A DNA stretch of 64,000 bases from SIG440 sp045631525. GTDB taxonomy: Bacteria; Bacillota; Clostridia; Monoglobales; Monoglobaceae. Positions 1 through 9,534 of the stretch are shown here, piece after piece; the stretch's first letter is position 1; each line of letters opens with the position of its first letter. Made by a program: the position numbers and the translations under genes. Location: positions 39,114-103,113 of the forward strand of contig JAZQUY010000008.1 in NCBI GenBank assembly GCA_045631525.1, written 5' to 3'. The notes under the pieces were generated by a model that ran no database searches, was not told the DNA's origin, and was given only the letters and a program-made list of their open reading frames with translations.

Positions 1-679
1 CTTCCATCCCGTCTGTCCTCGACGTAAACGCTCCGGCTCTTGGTGCATAAACTGCTGTCCTTTCAATGTTGTAATCCTTTTCAAGTTCTGCTTTCCTTGC
101 CAACAATTCTTCAAGCTCTTTTATGCTGTCTTTTGGCTCAGTCTCTCCTTTAATTATTCTTCTTCCCTCAATAAGAGAATTCACATTTTCTTTTATTTCA
201 GAAACTTTCCTTATATTGTTTTTAAAACCGAGAAAAGGAACATCTTTAAGCGCGAGCAAAATTTCCTGTTCAATCTTTGCCGCATCATTGCTGAACACAT
301 CGTCCTTTATTTTATTTGATGACAGCTTTTGTATTTTTTCTTCAATTACCTTGAGCTCACTGCCCGCTGATGTGTCCATTTGATTTTTGTGTATGTGCAT
401 AACCGTTTCGCCAATTTTTACACGCTGTTCTTCGCCCACTTCACAATAAACATATCCCGCTGCAGGAGAAACTATCACTGTCTGGTCTTTGAAAATATAT
501 CCTTTTGCCTTGATAATCTCTTCTTCAGTCCCTGTTCTTACCAGCATCGTCTCAATTCTTCCGCCATAACTCAAGGCAACGTTTATGAATATACTCAAAG
601 CAAAGGCAAATATCAAAAAAGCAACAAAGCTTTTTTTGCCTTTTTTCTTTTTTCTTTTTTCTTCTCTTGTTTCTCTCAT
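1..679 (-). CDS. HlyD-like membrane-anchored protein, 3' end outside window
   Basis: Partial gene; 226 residues are visible and the C-terminus lies beyond the left edge. The start is the ATG at 677-679, preceded by an AGAGG-type ribosome site. The N-terminus is very basic (a run of KKKKGKK around residues 10-16), followed by one membrane segment (about residues 17-36). The extracytoplasmic part begins with a lipoyl/HlyD-like stretch (AKGYIF, AAGYVY), a coiled-coil-like region (about 95-200), and then re-enters the barrel with APRAGAF. This is the layout of Clostridial HlyD-family proteins that often sit beside cell-division genes (sepF/ylmH region). It is the last visible gene of the miaB-to-miaA operon, 23 bases after miaA. 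The substrate or partner is unknown; a role in export or division is inference. Confidence 0.7.
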   Translation of the reverse strand, partial: MRETREEKRKKKKGKKSFVAFLIFAFALSIFINVALSYGGRIETMLVRTGTEEEIIKAKGYIFKDQTVIVSPAAGYVYCEVGEEQRVKIGETVMHIHKNQMDTSAGSELKVIEEKIQKLSSNKIKDDVFSNDAAKIEQEILLALKDVPFLGFKNNIRKVSEIKENVNSLIEGRRIIKGETEPKDSIKELEELLARKAELEKDYNIERTAVYAPRAGAFTSRTDGME

Positions 680-702
680 TTTCAAAACCTCTGCTTTGAT
701 TT

Positions 703-1626
703 TTAATACAAAAACTGACTACACATTTTAAAAATATTCTTCATTCCGTCACTCTCGTTGAGCTTAACCCAGTTGATTTTTTCATTTCGCCGAAACCATG
801 TCAGCTGCCTTTTTGCATAACGTCTGCTTTCCTGTTTTATAAGTTCCACTGTTTCATCAATGTTCAAATTTCCCTTGAGGTATTCAAGAACTTCCTTATA
901 TCCTATTGCCTGCATAGCGGTGGTGCTTCGGTCAACCCCCATCTCACAAAGTCTTTTGACTTCATCCACAAGGCCCTCTTTCATCATACGGTCTACTCTG
1001 TCATTTATGCGTCTGTAAAGTACCTCTCTATCTGTATCAATAGCAAAAATCAGTGCATCATAAACCGCCTCACGTCTTGACTCATCATTTACCTCTGTAA
1101 AAGTCTTGTTGGTAAGGTGGCACACCTCAAGAGCACGTATAACCCGCCTTAGATTATTGGGATGAATTTTCTGTGCCGCCACGCTGTCCTTTTCACTAAG
1201 AAGCTTGTGCACCGCGTCACCCCCCTCTTTTTGGGCTAAAAGTTCCATCTTCTCCCTGAACTTTGGGTCACTGCCAAAATCATCAAAGGCAATGTTGTTT
1301 AAGATGCTGTCAAGATAAAGACCCGTTCCCCCTGCCAAAACGGGAACTTTGCCACGGCTTATTACGTCATCAATGCACTCCCTTGCCCTCACCACAAAAT
1401 CAGCTACGCTGTATTTAAGCTTTGGTTCAAGGAAATCAATCATATGGTGCTTTATTTCCTTTTGTTCACTTTCAGTAGCCTTTGCCGTACCTATATCCAT
1501 ATATTTATAAATCTGCATAGAGTCACAGGACACTATTTCACCATCAAACTTCTTCGCAATTTCAATTGCCAGTGCCGTCTTCCCCGATGCAGTGGGCCCG
1601 CAAACCGCAATAACCTTTTTCAGCAT
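703..1626 (-). CDS. miaA: tRNA dimethylallyltransferase
   Basis: Transfers a dimethylallyl group from DMAPP to N6 of A37 in tRNAs reading UNN codons, making the i6A substrate that MiaB (same operon) methylthiolates. The P-loop GPTASGKT is at residues 10-17; the conserved DSMQIY and GGTGLY motifs follow near 35 and 98. Length 307 aa is normal for the family. The ATG is preceded by AGGAGG four bases upstream. It starts 8 bases after the mutL stop, so cotranscription is likely. Many Firmicutes have hfq directly after miaA; here the next gene is the HlyD-like one. Confidence 0.97.
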   Translation of the reverse strand: MLKKVIAVCGPTASGKTALAIEIAKKFDGEIVSCDSMQIYKYMDIGTAKATESEQKEIKHHMIDFLEPKLKYSVADFVVRARECIDDVISRGKVPVLAGGTGLYLDSILNNIAFDDFGSDPKFREKMELLAQKEGGDAVHKLLSEKDSVAAQKIHPNNLRRVIRALEVCHLTNKTFTEVNDESRREAVYDALIFAIDTDREVLYRRINDRVDRMMKEGLVDEVKRLCEMGVDRSTTAMQAIGYKEVLEYLKGNLNIDETVELIKQESRRYAKRQLTWFRRNEKINWVKLNESDGMKNIFKMCSQFLY

Positions 1627-1634
1627 AGACCCTC

Positions 1635-3530
1635 CTAAACAATTCTCTTAAACATTTTTTCTATTTCACGTTTGGTAAATTCAACTTTTATTGGTCTTCC
1701 ATGAGGGCAGGTAGTTATGCCCCTTTTTTCAAGCGCCTCAACATCTTTGATCAGCGTCTCCATCTCAAGCACGCTTAGCTTTTTGTTGGCTTTTATGGCA
1801 TATTTGCACGATATTGTATCGAGAATTCTCTCCTCAAATCTAAGAATTCCTGATGGCCTTGCCTCACCTAATATTTCAATAACCTCAAGAGCCAAAGCCT
1901 TTATATCATCGTCATCAGCCACAAATGGCGTCTGGCGTATAATAAGGGAATTTTTCCCAAACTCCTCTATCCCAAACCCCATTTTTTCAAGGATTTCGCC
2001 CTTGTCACGCACTACTCCCATTTCAAGACTGTCGGCATCCATAACAATGGGGACAAGCAACATCTGCCCAGAAACGCCCCGCTGCTCATAATCACTTTTA
2101 AGTATTTCAAACCTCTTTCGCTCATGGGCTGCGTGTTGGTCTATCAAAAACATACTGTCATTTTTTTGGGCTATTACATATGTGTCAAAAACCTGGCCGC
2201 AAATTTTCCAATAAGCCGTGTTTTTCACTTCGTCTTCAAAGAGCGTCGGCTCTTTCTCTATTTCAGGCACAGCCTCATTGTAAGCCATAACCAATGGTTC
2301 TTCTTTAAATGCCGTCTCTCTTATCTCTTCAAATCTTTTTTCTGTCTTTGTATCAAAAATTTCGTTTCTCTTTGGTTCCTGAAAACTATAATATGAAGAG
2401 CCCGCTGAAGCTGTGTTATTCAAGAACTCCTTGACAACTGCAGTGTCAACAACCTCTTTTTTCGGCGGGCGTAATACACCATTTACTCCAAAACCAAAAG
2501 AGGCCTTTTCTTCTGCCTTTACAGCTTCAAAACTTTCCGAAGACTTCTTATAAAGAGCATTCTTCACAGCATGATATGTAATATCATAAACCTCTTTTTC
2601 ATTAGCGAACTTGATTTCGGTTTTTGCAGGATGAACATTTACATCAACCAATTCTGGAGAAAGCCCAATATCAAGAACAAAGAACGGGAATCTGCCCGTC
2701 ATAAGCTCATTCCGATAAGCCTCTTCAACAATTTTTGAAACCACGTGATTTTTTATATAACGGCCATTTACAAAAAGTGTTTGTTTGCTTCTGTTCCCTC
2801 TTGAAAGTTCCGCCTTTCCTATTACCCCCGAAACCTTAACTCCATGCTCGGTGTGGTCAACCTCAATAACACCTTTTGCATGGTCTATGCCATAAATATT
2901 GAGTATGGCATTTTTAAGACTTCCATCACCTGCAGTAGAAAAAACCTCTTTTCCGTCAGAGATATATCTGAATGAAATATTTGGTTTTGACAATGCAATA
3001 CGGCTTAAAACATCGGTAACATATCCCGCTTCTGTCGCGTCTTTTTTGAGAAACTTCATCCTTGCAGGAACCGATGCGAAAAGATTTTCAACAAGCATAA
3101 CTGTTCCGCTGTTGCAGGCAATTTCTTCTTTTGATACTACCTCGCCATGCCGAAGAACAAGCCTTGCACCTATGTCAGCACTCTTTTCTTTGGTAACAAC
3201 CTCAACGTCCGATACGGCACAGATACTCGCCAATGCTTCACCGCGAAAACCCATAGTCTGTATGCGGAACAAATCATCAATTTCCTGAAGCTTGCTTGTG
3301 GCGTGGCGCACAAAAGCAAACTCCGCCTCATCAAAAGGAATTCCGCAGCCGTTGTCTTCCACAGAAATATAGGAAATGCCACCGTTTTTTATTTCAACAG
3401 TTATCTGTGTTGCACCCGCATCTATTGAATTTTCCACAAGCTCTTTAACCACAGCTGATGGACGTTCAGCCACTTCTCCCGCCGCAATTTTATCTGCAAT
3501 GCTCTGAGGCAAAATTTTTATCTGCGCCAC
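1635..3530 (-). CDS. mutL: DNA mismatch repair protein MutL (endonuclease type)
   Basis: Links MutS mismatch recognition to strand incision and removal. N-terminal GHKL ATPase motifs are visible: ELVENSIDAG (near 31), DNGCGIP (near 59) and FRGEAL (near 94). The C-terminal domain has the metal-binding endonuclease motif DQHAAHERKRFE (near 464) and CPHGRP (near 608), so this MutL should nick DNA itself, as expected in bacteria without MutH. The linker (about 335-420) is low in conservation. The start is GTG with GGAG eight bases upstream. It follows mutS by 18 bases. Confidence 0.97.
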   Translation of the reverse strand: MAQIKILPQSIADKIAAGEVAERPSAVVKELVENSIDAGATQITVEIKNGGISYISVEDNGCGIPFDEAEFAFVRHATSKLQEIDDLFRIQTMGFRGEALASICAVSDVEVVTKEKSADIGARLVLRHGEVVSKEEIACNSGTVMLVENLFASVPARMKFLKKDATEAGYVTDVLSRIALSKPNISFRYISDGKEVFSTAGDGSLKNAILNIYGIDHAKGVIEVDHTEHGVKVSGVIGKAELSRGNRSKQTLFVNGRYIKNHVVSKIVEEAYRNELMTGRFPFFVLDIGLSPELVDVNVHPAKTEIKFANEKEVYDITYHAVKNALYKKSSESFEAVKAEEKASFGFGVNGVLRPPKKEVVDTAVVKEFLNNTASAGSSYYSFQEPKRNEIFDTKTEKRFEEIRETAFKEEPLVMAYNEAVPEIEKEPTLFEDEVKNTAYWKICGQVFDTYVIAQKNDSMFLIDQHAAHERKRFEILKSDYEQRGVSGQMLLVPIVMDADSLEMGVVRDKGEILEKMGFGIEEFGKNSLIIRQTPFVADDDDIKALALEVIEILGEARPSGILRFEERILDTISCKYAIKANKKLSVLEMETLIKDVEALEKRGITTCPHGRPIKVEFTKREIEKMFKRIV

Positions 3531-3548
3531 GTTTCATTCTCCTGTCCT

Positions 3549-6167
3549 TTATATATTTTCTGCTTTCGCCTTGAGGGCATAAAGCTTTGTAAGCGCCTCC
3601 ATAGGCGACATTGTGTCAAGGCTGAGTGCTCTTATCTCTGCTACAATTTCATTTTCTTCAAAACCGACAAAACTCAGCTGTTCAAAATCTTCATCTTTGC
3701 TTGTTTTCTTTGTTGCCTTGGGGACAGAAATTTCACATTTTTCGTTTCCGTCACGGATTTCGAGAGCTTTGAGAATCTCCTTGGCACGTTTTGTAACGTC
3801 CTTTTTAACTCCCGCAAGTGCCGCAACCTCAATTCCGTAACTTCCGTCTGCACCGCCACGGATAATTTTTCTCAAAAAAGTAATATCATCGCCGTGCTTT
3901 TTCACCGCAATGCAATAATTTTTTACCCCATCAATCTGGCTTTCAAGCTCGGTGAGTTCGTGATAATGTGTGGCAAAGAGAGTCTTTGCTCCGCATTTAT
4001 TCTTGTTTGCCATATACTCAACCACCGCCCAGGCAATGCTGAGTCCGTCATATGTGCTTGTTCCTCTGCCTATTTCATCAAGAATAACCAAGCTCTTTTT
4101 CGTGGCGTTATCAAGAATATATGCCACCTCATTCATTTCCACCATAAAGGTGCTCTGTCCAGCCGACAGGTCATCAGATGCTCCCACTCGGGTAAATATC
4201 TTGTCCACAACACCGATTTTCGCAGATGATGCCGGCACAAAAGACCCCATTTGTGCCATAAGCACAATCAGTGCAGTTTGCCTCATATACGTGGACTTTC
4301 CCGCCATATTGGGACCTGTTATTATTGCAAGCTGTCTTCCCTTTCCGTCAAGCTCAGTGTCGTTTGGTATAAACATACTGGTTATATTTTCAATAACAGG
4401 ATGCCGCCCGTCCTTGATAACAATTTCATCCTCCATATTCATCTGGGGCATAACATACCTGTTCTTTTCAGCTACATACGCCAATGAACACAGAACATCA
4501 AGGTTCGCTATTGCGTGAGCAGTAAGCTGAATTCTCGCTATCTGGTCTCCCACAAGGTCACGGACTTTACAGAAAATATCATATTCCAGCGACACAATTT
4601 CGCTTTCTGCCTCCACGATTTTTTCTTCGATTTCTTTTATCTGGGGAGTTATGTATCTTTCACCGTTTGAAAGGGTCTGCTTTCTCACGAAATAGTCAGG
4701 CACTTCATTGGCACTTTGCTTGCTTATTTCAAGGTAGTATCCAAAAACCCGATTGTAACCCACCTTGATGTTGCGGATTCCGGTTTTTTCTTTTTCTTCC
4801 TCAGCGAAATCGTTTATCCACTTAACGCCGTTCTTAATTACCTCACGCCTCTCATCAACATCACGGCTGAATCCGTCACGAATAAGATTACCCTCTCTGA
4901 GCGTAATTGGCGGGTCAGGATTTATTGAATCCTCAATGATTTTTTTTACATCAGAAAGTTCATCCAGCTGACTTTCAAGTCTCTTCAAAACCCCGGCGTC
5001 AAATCCACCAAGGATTTCTTTTATCCTTGGAAGAGAAGAAAACGACTGCGCAAGTGCCAGCAAATCTTTGCATTTTGCTGTTTTGTATGTAATCCTTGAC
5101 ACCAATCTTTCGATATCTTGAATTTCTTTGAGGGCATCCACTATTTCCTGTCTTGCAATAGGATTCCTCAGCAGTTCATCAACCGCCTTGTGACGATTTT
5201 GAATTTTCCCACAGTTTGCCAGGGGCATAGTTATCCATTTTCTCATAAGTCGGCTGCCCATAGAAGTCTTCGTCTTATTGAGAACCGCAAAAAGACTTCC
5301 CTTTGTCTTTTTGTCGCGCATAGTTTCAAGAAGCTCTAAGTTCCTTATGCTGTAAAGGTCAATGGCCATATACTCCTGACTTTCGACCACCGTAACCTCA
5401 CGAAGATTTGAAAGCTCTGTCTTTTGGGTATCTGCCAAAAATTCAATCAAGGCCCCAAGGCAGCGCACTGCATAGCCTTTTTCAACAAGCACGCCGTCCA
5501 TCTCGCCGAACTTTTCTCTGACAGTTTTTTCGGCATTTTCTTTTTCAAAGCACTGGTCAAAATAGCTTCTCGTGATACATCCGAATCTGTCTGCCACCAT
5601 ATCAACAAGCATCTTTTTTTCAAATGCGCTCGATGAAAACACCACCTCGGACGGATTGAATCTGCTTATTTCATTAAGAAGCTGAATTTCAAGATCAGTA
5701 CCCACAAATTCATTCACCGAAATTTCGCCGGTAGAAATATCAACAAATGCAATACCAGCACCTTCATTCTCCATAAAAACAGATGCAAGATAGTTATTTT
5801 TTGTATCGTCCAGAGCTTCAGCATCCATAATCGTTCCGGCGCTGACCACTCTAACGACCTCACGCTTTACAATTCCTTTTGTTTGTGCGGGGACCTCGGT
5901 CTGTTCGCAAATGGCAACGGTATAGCCGTTTTCCACAAGCTTTGCTATGTAGCTGTCAACCGCATGAAAAGGCACGCCACACATGGGCGCCCGTTCCTCC
6001 TGACCGCAATCTCTGCCTGTCAGCGTAATTTCAAGAACTCTTGACGCAATCTTGGCATCCTCAAAAAACATCTCATAAAAATCACCAAGACGGTACATCA
6101 AAATGCTATCTTTGTATTGATTTTTAATTTCAAAATACTGACGCATCATAGGCGTAAATTCAGCCAT
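3549..6167 (-). CDS. mutS: DNA mismatch repair protein MutS
   Basis: Mismatch-binding ATPase, 872 aa from the chosen start. The mismatch-contact motif F-Y-E is at residues 30-32 (in GDFYEMF); the Walker A loop GPNMAGKST and the signature DEIGRGTSTYDG are in the C-terminal third, and the ATHYHEL motif follows. The frame is open 21 codons further upstream, but the ATG at 6165-6167 has a strong AAAGGAGGGGG site and begins the family-typical N-terminus MAEFTPMMRQ. It sits in an operon with mutL behind and a YlbF-family gene in front. Confidence 0.97.
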   Translation of the reverse strand: MAEFTPMMRQYFEIKNQYKDSILMYRLGDFYEMFFEDAKIASRVLEITLTGRDCGQEERAPMCGVPFHAVDSYIAKLVENGYTVAICEQTEVPAQTKGIVKREVVRVVSAGTIMDAEALDDTKNNYLASVFMENEGAGIAFVDISTGEISVNEFVGTDLEIQLLNEISRFNPSEVVFSSSAFEKKMLVDMVADRFGCITRSYFDQCFEKENAEKTVREKFGEMDGVLVEKGYAVRCLGALIEFLADTQKTELSNLREVTVVESQEYMAIDLYSIRNLELLETMRDKKTKGSLFAVLNKTKTSMGSRLMRKWITMPLANCGKIQNRHKAVDELLRNPIARQEIVDALKEIQDIERLVSRITYKTAKCKDLLALAQSFSSLPRIKEILGGFDAGVLKRLESQLDELSDVKKIIEDSINPDPPITLREGNLIRDGFSRDVDERREVIKNGVKWINDFAEEEKEKTGIRNIKVGYNRVFGYYLEISKQSANEVPDYFVRKQTLSNGERYITPQIKEIEEKIVEAESEIVSLEYDIFCKVRDLVGDQIARIQLTAHAIANLDVLCSLAYVAEKNRYVMPQMNMEDEIVIKDGRHPVIENITSMFIPNDTELDGKGRQLAIITGPNMAGKSTYMRQTALIVLMAQMGSFVPASSAKIGVVDKIFTRVGASDDLSAGQSTFMVEMNEVAYILDNATKKSLVILDEIGRGTSTYDGLSIAWAVVEYMANKNKCGAKTLFATHYHELTELESQIDGVKNYCIAVKKHGDDITFLRKIIRGGADGSYGIEVAALAGVKKDVTKRAKEILKALEIRDGNEKCEISVPKATKKTSKDEDFEQLSFVGFEENEIVAEIRALSLDTMSPMEALTKLYALKAKAENI

Positions 6168-6211
6168 ATTAAGTCCCCCTCCTTTGCAAAAAAGCAAAGC
6201 TTCATCCAAAT

Positions 6212-6616
6212 TTAGTGACAGCTTGAGCATCCTGCACAGTTTCCGCTGCAGCCCCCCTCACCGCTTGCATTTTCCTGACCGGTGATAAAATATGTGAGCA
6301 CAGCGTTAACCTGATTTACCATCATTTCAAACTCTCTGTCTGCCTCAAGGTATTCTGCAATAAGATTGTTTTTCACAATCTTTTCAAATTCTGCCTGAAC
6401 ATAATTCTTATATTCTTCAAGCTCTTCTTTTGTGGGGTCAGTTCCACGAAGCTTTTCTGTTGCAGCTTTTCTGTTGTCATTGTAAGCCTTAAGAAGTGCC
6501 ACCGCCTCATCATCTGCATTCATAGCATCCGCCGCCTTTGTCACTCTCATGCTTTCTTCGCTTTCTGCAATCATAGTGCCCAGTTCCTGAGCCTTCTCAA
6601 TAATCTTATTTTTCAT
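6212..6616 (-). CDS. YlbF/YmcA (RicA/RicF)-family protein with cysteine-rich tail
   Basis: Helical 134-aa protein of the YlbF/YmcA family. In Bacillus subtilis, YmcA, YlbF and YaaT form the Ric complex that affects mRNA maturation and sporulation and carries Fe-S clusters. The body (residues 1-115) is predicted alpha-helical. The last 14 residues hold four cysteines in a C-x3-C-x2-C-x2-C pattern plus a final His, consistent with a metal or Fe-S ligand set. The position between miaB and mutS parallels the ymcA-ymcB neighbourhood of B. subtilis, which favours RicA over RicF. SD GGGAGG is well placed before the ATG. Confidence 0.85.
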   Translation of the reverse strand: MKNKIIEKAQELGTMIAESEESMRVTKAADAMNADDEAVALLKAYNDNRKAATEKLRGTDPTKEELEEYKNYVQAEFEKIVKNNLIAEYLEADREFEMMVNQVNAVLTYFITGQENASGEGGCSGNCAGCSSCH

Positions 6617-6633
6617 TTTTAAAATCCTCCCTT

Positions 6634-8034
6634 TTAATCAACAATTTCGCCAATCAGCGACCAGGTTTTTACCTCTGTAATTTTCACAGTTACTATTTCT
6701 CCTACCAAGGTATCTTTCCCTTGGAAGTTCACAATTTTTCCACCATCGGTTCTTCCGCTCAAGAACTCGGGATTGTTTTTGCTGGGGCCCTCAACAAGCA
6801 CTTTTTCGTATTTTCCAAGGTAGGCATCGTTCTTCTTTTTGGAAATCACATTCTGGAATTCCACCATTCTTTCAAAATTCCTGTGCTTTTCTTCGGGTGA
6901 AAGACAGTCCTCCATCTCAGCCGCAGGAGTACCCTTTCGTTTTGAATAAATAAACGAAAAAATCATATCATATTCAACTTCACGTAAGATGGACATTGTC
7001 TCTTCAAAATCCTCATTGGTTTCACCGGGAAATCCCACAATAATATCTGTGGTAAGAACAATATCAGGCATCTTTTCACGGACTTTTTTTACAATATCCA
7101 GATATTTTTCTCTGGTATAGCTGCGATTCATTTTTTTAAGAATTCTGTCAGAGCCACACTGCACCGGAAGATGCAGCTGCTTGCATATCTTATCGTTCTC
7201 CGCCATCACTTCGATAAGCTCGTCCGATATGTCCTTTGGGTGAGAGGTCATAAACCTAACCCTTTCTATCCCGTCAACTTTGCAAACCTCTGTAAGTAGC
7301 TTTGCAAAGCTTGTACCACAATCAAGGTCTTTGCCATAGGAATTCACATTCTGTCCAAGAAGCATAACTTCTTTATATCCAAGTTCTGCTACCTCGCGCA
7401 CTTCTTTCAACACGCTCTCCATAGTTCTGCTGCGTTCACGGCCCCTGACATAAGGAACTATACAATAGGTGCAAAAATTGTTACAGCCATACATAATCGG
7501 GATTTTCGCAAGGGGCAGCTTTTCACGTTTTGTGGTTATCCCCTCAAAAATTTCACCGTCACTATTCTGCACGTCAAAAGCTCTTCCGTTTTCCATTGCC
7601 TCCCACAAAAGCTGAGGCAACTTAACAAGAGCATGAGTACCAAAAACCATATCCACGTGCTTATATTTCTTCTTTATCTGCTCTGCAATATGCCCTTGTT
7701 GAACCATACACCCGCACACGCCAATAATAAGCGACGGTTTTTTTGCCTTTAGATGTTTCAGTGCCCCCAAGTTTCCAAACACCCGAAGCTCCGCATTTTC
7801 ACGAACAGCACAGGTATTGTAAATCACTAAATCAGCATCTTTCACATCATCGCAAAACTCATATCCCATATCAAAAAGCATCCCAGAGATTCGCTCGGAA
7901 TCGTTTTCATTCTGGGCACAGCCATAAGTCTCCACAAAAGCCTTGGGAGCAGTCTTGCGCACTTCATTGACAAGTCGCATTTTTTGTATATATTCACGCT
8001 GTTTTTCAATTTCAATATTTGTCAGTTCTGCCAA
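6634..8034 (-). CDS. miaB: tRNA-2-methylthio-N6-dimethylallyladenosine synthase
   Basis: Radical SAM methylthiotransferase that turns i6A37 into ms2i6A37 in tRNA; works on the product of MiaA from the same operon. Residues: N-terminal auxiliary-cluster cysteines in YGCAQNE, YNTCAVR and GVCGCM; the radical-SAM motif CNNFCTYC near residue 184; a C-terminal TRAM-like domain (about 400-466). Length 466 aa. The start is TTG at 8032-8034, with GGGGAG about ten bases upstream; an in-frame ATG 18 codons later lacks an obvious ribosome site. First gene of the operon, under the promoter at 8073-8101. Confidence 0.96.
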   Translation of the reverse strand: MAELTNIEIEKQREYIQKMRLVNEVRKTAPKAFVETYGCAQNENDSERISGMLFDMGYEFCDDVKDADLVIYNTCAVRENAELRVFGNLGALKHLKAKKPSLIIGVCGCMVQQGHIAEQIKKKYKHVDMVFGTHALVKLPQLLWEAMENGRAFDVQNSDGEIFEGITTKREKLPLAKIPIMYGCNNFCTYCIVPYVRGRERSRTMESVLKEVREVAELGYKEVMLLGQNVNSYGKDLDCGTSFAKLLTEVCKVDGIERVRFMTSHPKDISDELIEVMAENDKICKQLHLPVQCGSDRILKKMNRSYTREKYLDIVKKVREKMPDIVLTTDIIVGFPGETNEDFEETMSILREVEYDMIFSFIYSKRKGTPAAEMEDCLSPEEKHRNFERMVEFQNVISKKKNDAYLGKYEKVLVEGPSKNNPEFLSGRTDGGKIVNFQGKDTLVGEIVTVKITEVKTWSLIGEIVD

Positions 8035-8072
8035 ACAAAAAACACTCCCCTCAATTTTAGCATATATATTTC

Positions 8073-8101
8073 ATTATACTATTTTCGGAGTGTTTTTGCA
8101 A
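8073..8101 (-). promoter_or_regulatory. sigma-A-type promoter of the miaB operon
   Basis: TTGCAA at 8096-8101 and TATAAT at 8073-8078 on the minus strand with a 17-base spacer. The -10 lies about 40 bases before the miaB start. The spacer half (ACACTCC) and the ribosome site (GGAGTGT) form a DNA inverted repeat, but only one arm would be transcribed. Confidence 0.75.
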
Positions 8102-8136
8102 TAGGTTTTTTGTGATAAATCTTGAAATTTCAGCCT

Positions 8137-8502
8137 TTATTTCTGTTTGGGGTTAAATACAATCGCCGCCAGAAATCCAAAGAAAACCGACGCCGCAATC
8201 CCCCCTGCTGCCCCGGTAACTCCACCAGTAAATACTCCAAGGAATCCCCTTTCGGAGATTCCTTTAAAAACACCTTTCGCCAAAGTGTTTCCAAAGCCAA
8301 TAATGGGCACAGTAGCACCTGCGCCGCCTATTTCAATTATCTTGTCATAAAGTCCAAGTCCGCTCAAAATCACACCTGCCACCACAAACGCCACCAAAAT
8401 CCGCGCCGGTGTCAGTTTTGTCTTATCAATTAAGATTTGCGCCACCGCACAAAAAGCACCGCCCACCCAGAACGCGTTAAAAAACCTCATAAAAATCTCC
8501 AT
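8137..8502 (-). CDS. spoVAE: Stage V sporulation protein AE (SpoVAEb type)
   Basis: Small integral membrane protein (121 aa) of the SpoVA channel that moves dipicolinic acid into the forespore and out again at germination. At least three membrane segments are visible (about 8-25, 33-55, 88-112), with the family-typical GGAGATVPIIGFGNTLAKG stretch between. It starts 3 bases after spoVAD ends, so the two are coupled. It is paralogous to SpoVAC, with which it shares the VPI-GF-N core. Confidence 0.93.
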   Translation of the reverse strand: MEIFMRFFNAFWVGGAFCAVAQILIDKTKLTPARILVAFVVAGVILSGLGLYDKIIEIGGAGATVPIIGFGNTLAKGVFKGISERGFLGVFTGGVTGAAGGIAASVFFGFLAAIVFNPKQK

Positions 8503-8505
8503 TTT

Positions 8506-9522
8506 CTACTCCCTTTCTGCAGAAATTGCCACCGCATGAGCAACCGCTGGTATTGACTCACCCTGAAGCGTGGATGTAGGGCTGAGAAGCGCCCCAGTGC
8601 CCATAAACAGTATGTTTTTGATTTTTCCCGCCCGAAACATATCCATGATATACCCACAAAGAGTAATCGCTCCACAACCACATCCCGAGCCACCTGCGTG
8701 CATATCCTGATTTTTGATATCAAAAATCATACAGCCGCAATCATCATAGTTTTCCCCGATTTCAAAACCCTTTTCGCACATTAAATCCACAATGATCGAC
8801 TTCCCCACAGTTCCCAAATCTCCGGACACTATGAGGTCATAAAAATTAGGGCTTCGACCCGTGTCCTCAAAATGCGCCGCCAGGGTATCTGCCGCCGCAG
8901 GAGCCATTGCCGCCCCCATATTGTTGGCATCCTTAACGCCTAGATCCACAACTTTCCCTGACGTAAAATGGGTTATATACGGTCCATTTCCCTTTTCAGA
9001 AAGCACCACCGCCCCCGAGCCGGTAACTGTCCACTGCGCCGTAGGTGTTCTCTGTCCGCCGTATTCAAGCGGGTTTCTGTACTGACGCTCAGCGGTGCAA
9101 AAATGACTGGATGTCACCGCAACAGAAAGATCTGCATATCCACCATCAATGCTCATAGCCGCAAGCCCCATGGTCTCTGCCATGGTGGAACACGCCCCAT
9201 ACACCCCCAAAAGAGGAATGTCAAACGCCATAAGTCCAAAAGTTGAGCCAATGCACTGATTTAAGAGGTCCCCTGCAAAAATATATTTTATGTCCTTGGC
9301 GTCGACCTTCGCCTTTTCAAGAGCTCGCCCCACAGCCGACTTTTGCATCTTGCTTTCTGCCTTTTCCCAGGTATCCTCACCCCACTCGGCGTTTTCCATA
9401 ATAATATCAAAATGCGAAGCTAAGGGTCCCTCCGCCTCTTTTTGTCCTGCCACTGCGGCTGTTGACAAAATACTCACTGCTTTTGAAAATTCCACCGTTT
9501 GTTTTCCAAGCCGTTTTTCCAT
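8506..9522 (-). CDS. spoVAD: Stage V sporulation protein AD
   Basis: Thiolase-fold protein (338 aa) of the SpoVA complex; in Bacillus it binds dipicolinic acid and sits at the inner spore membrane. Recognisable features are ISTAAVAGQKEAEGPL near the N-terminus, the YGACSTMAETMGLA segment around residue 109-122, and the GGSGCGCG motif near 276. It lies between spoVAC (12-base gap) and spoVAE (3-base gap). The ATG is preceded by GGGAGGTGCC. Confidence 0.95.
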   Translation of the reverse strand: MEKRLGKQTVEFSKAVSILSTAAVAGQKEAEGPLASHFDIIMENAEWGEDTWEKAESKMQKSAVGRALEKAKVDAKDIKYIFAGDLLNQCIGSTFGLMAFDIPLLGVYGACSTMAETMGLAAMSIDGGYADLSVAVTSSHFCTAERQYRNPLEYGGQRTPTAQWTVTGSGAVVLSEKGNGPYITHFTSGKVVDLGVKDANNMGAAMAPAAADTLAAHFEDTGRSPNFYDLIVSGDLGTVGKSIIVDLMCEKGFEIGENYDDCGCMIFDIKNQDMHAGGSGCGCGAITLCGYIMDMFRAGKIKNILFMGTGALLSPTSTLQGESIPAVAHAVAISAERE

Positions 9523-9534
9523 AAAGGCACCTCC

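Noticed and set aside
8037..8098. Large inverted repeat AAAAACACTCC/GGAGTGTTTTT as a terminator after an upstream gene
   Set aside because: One arm is the miaB promoter region and the other its ribosome site; the only upstream minus-strand gene is spoVAE, and the arms are about 40 bases apart without a closing structure.
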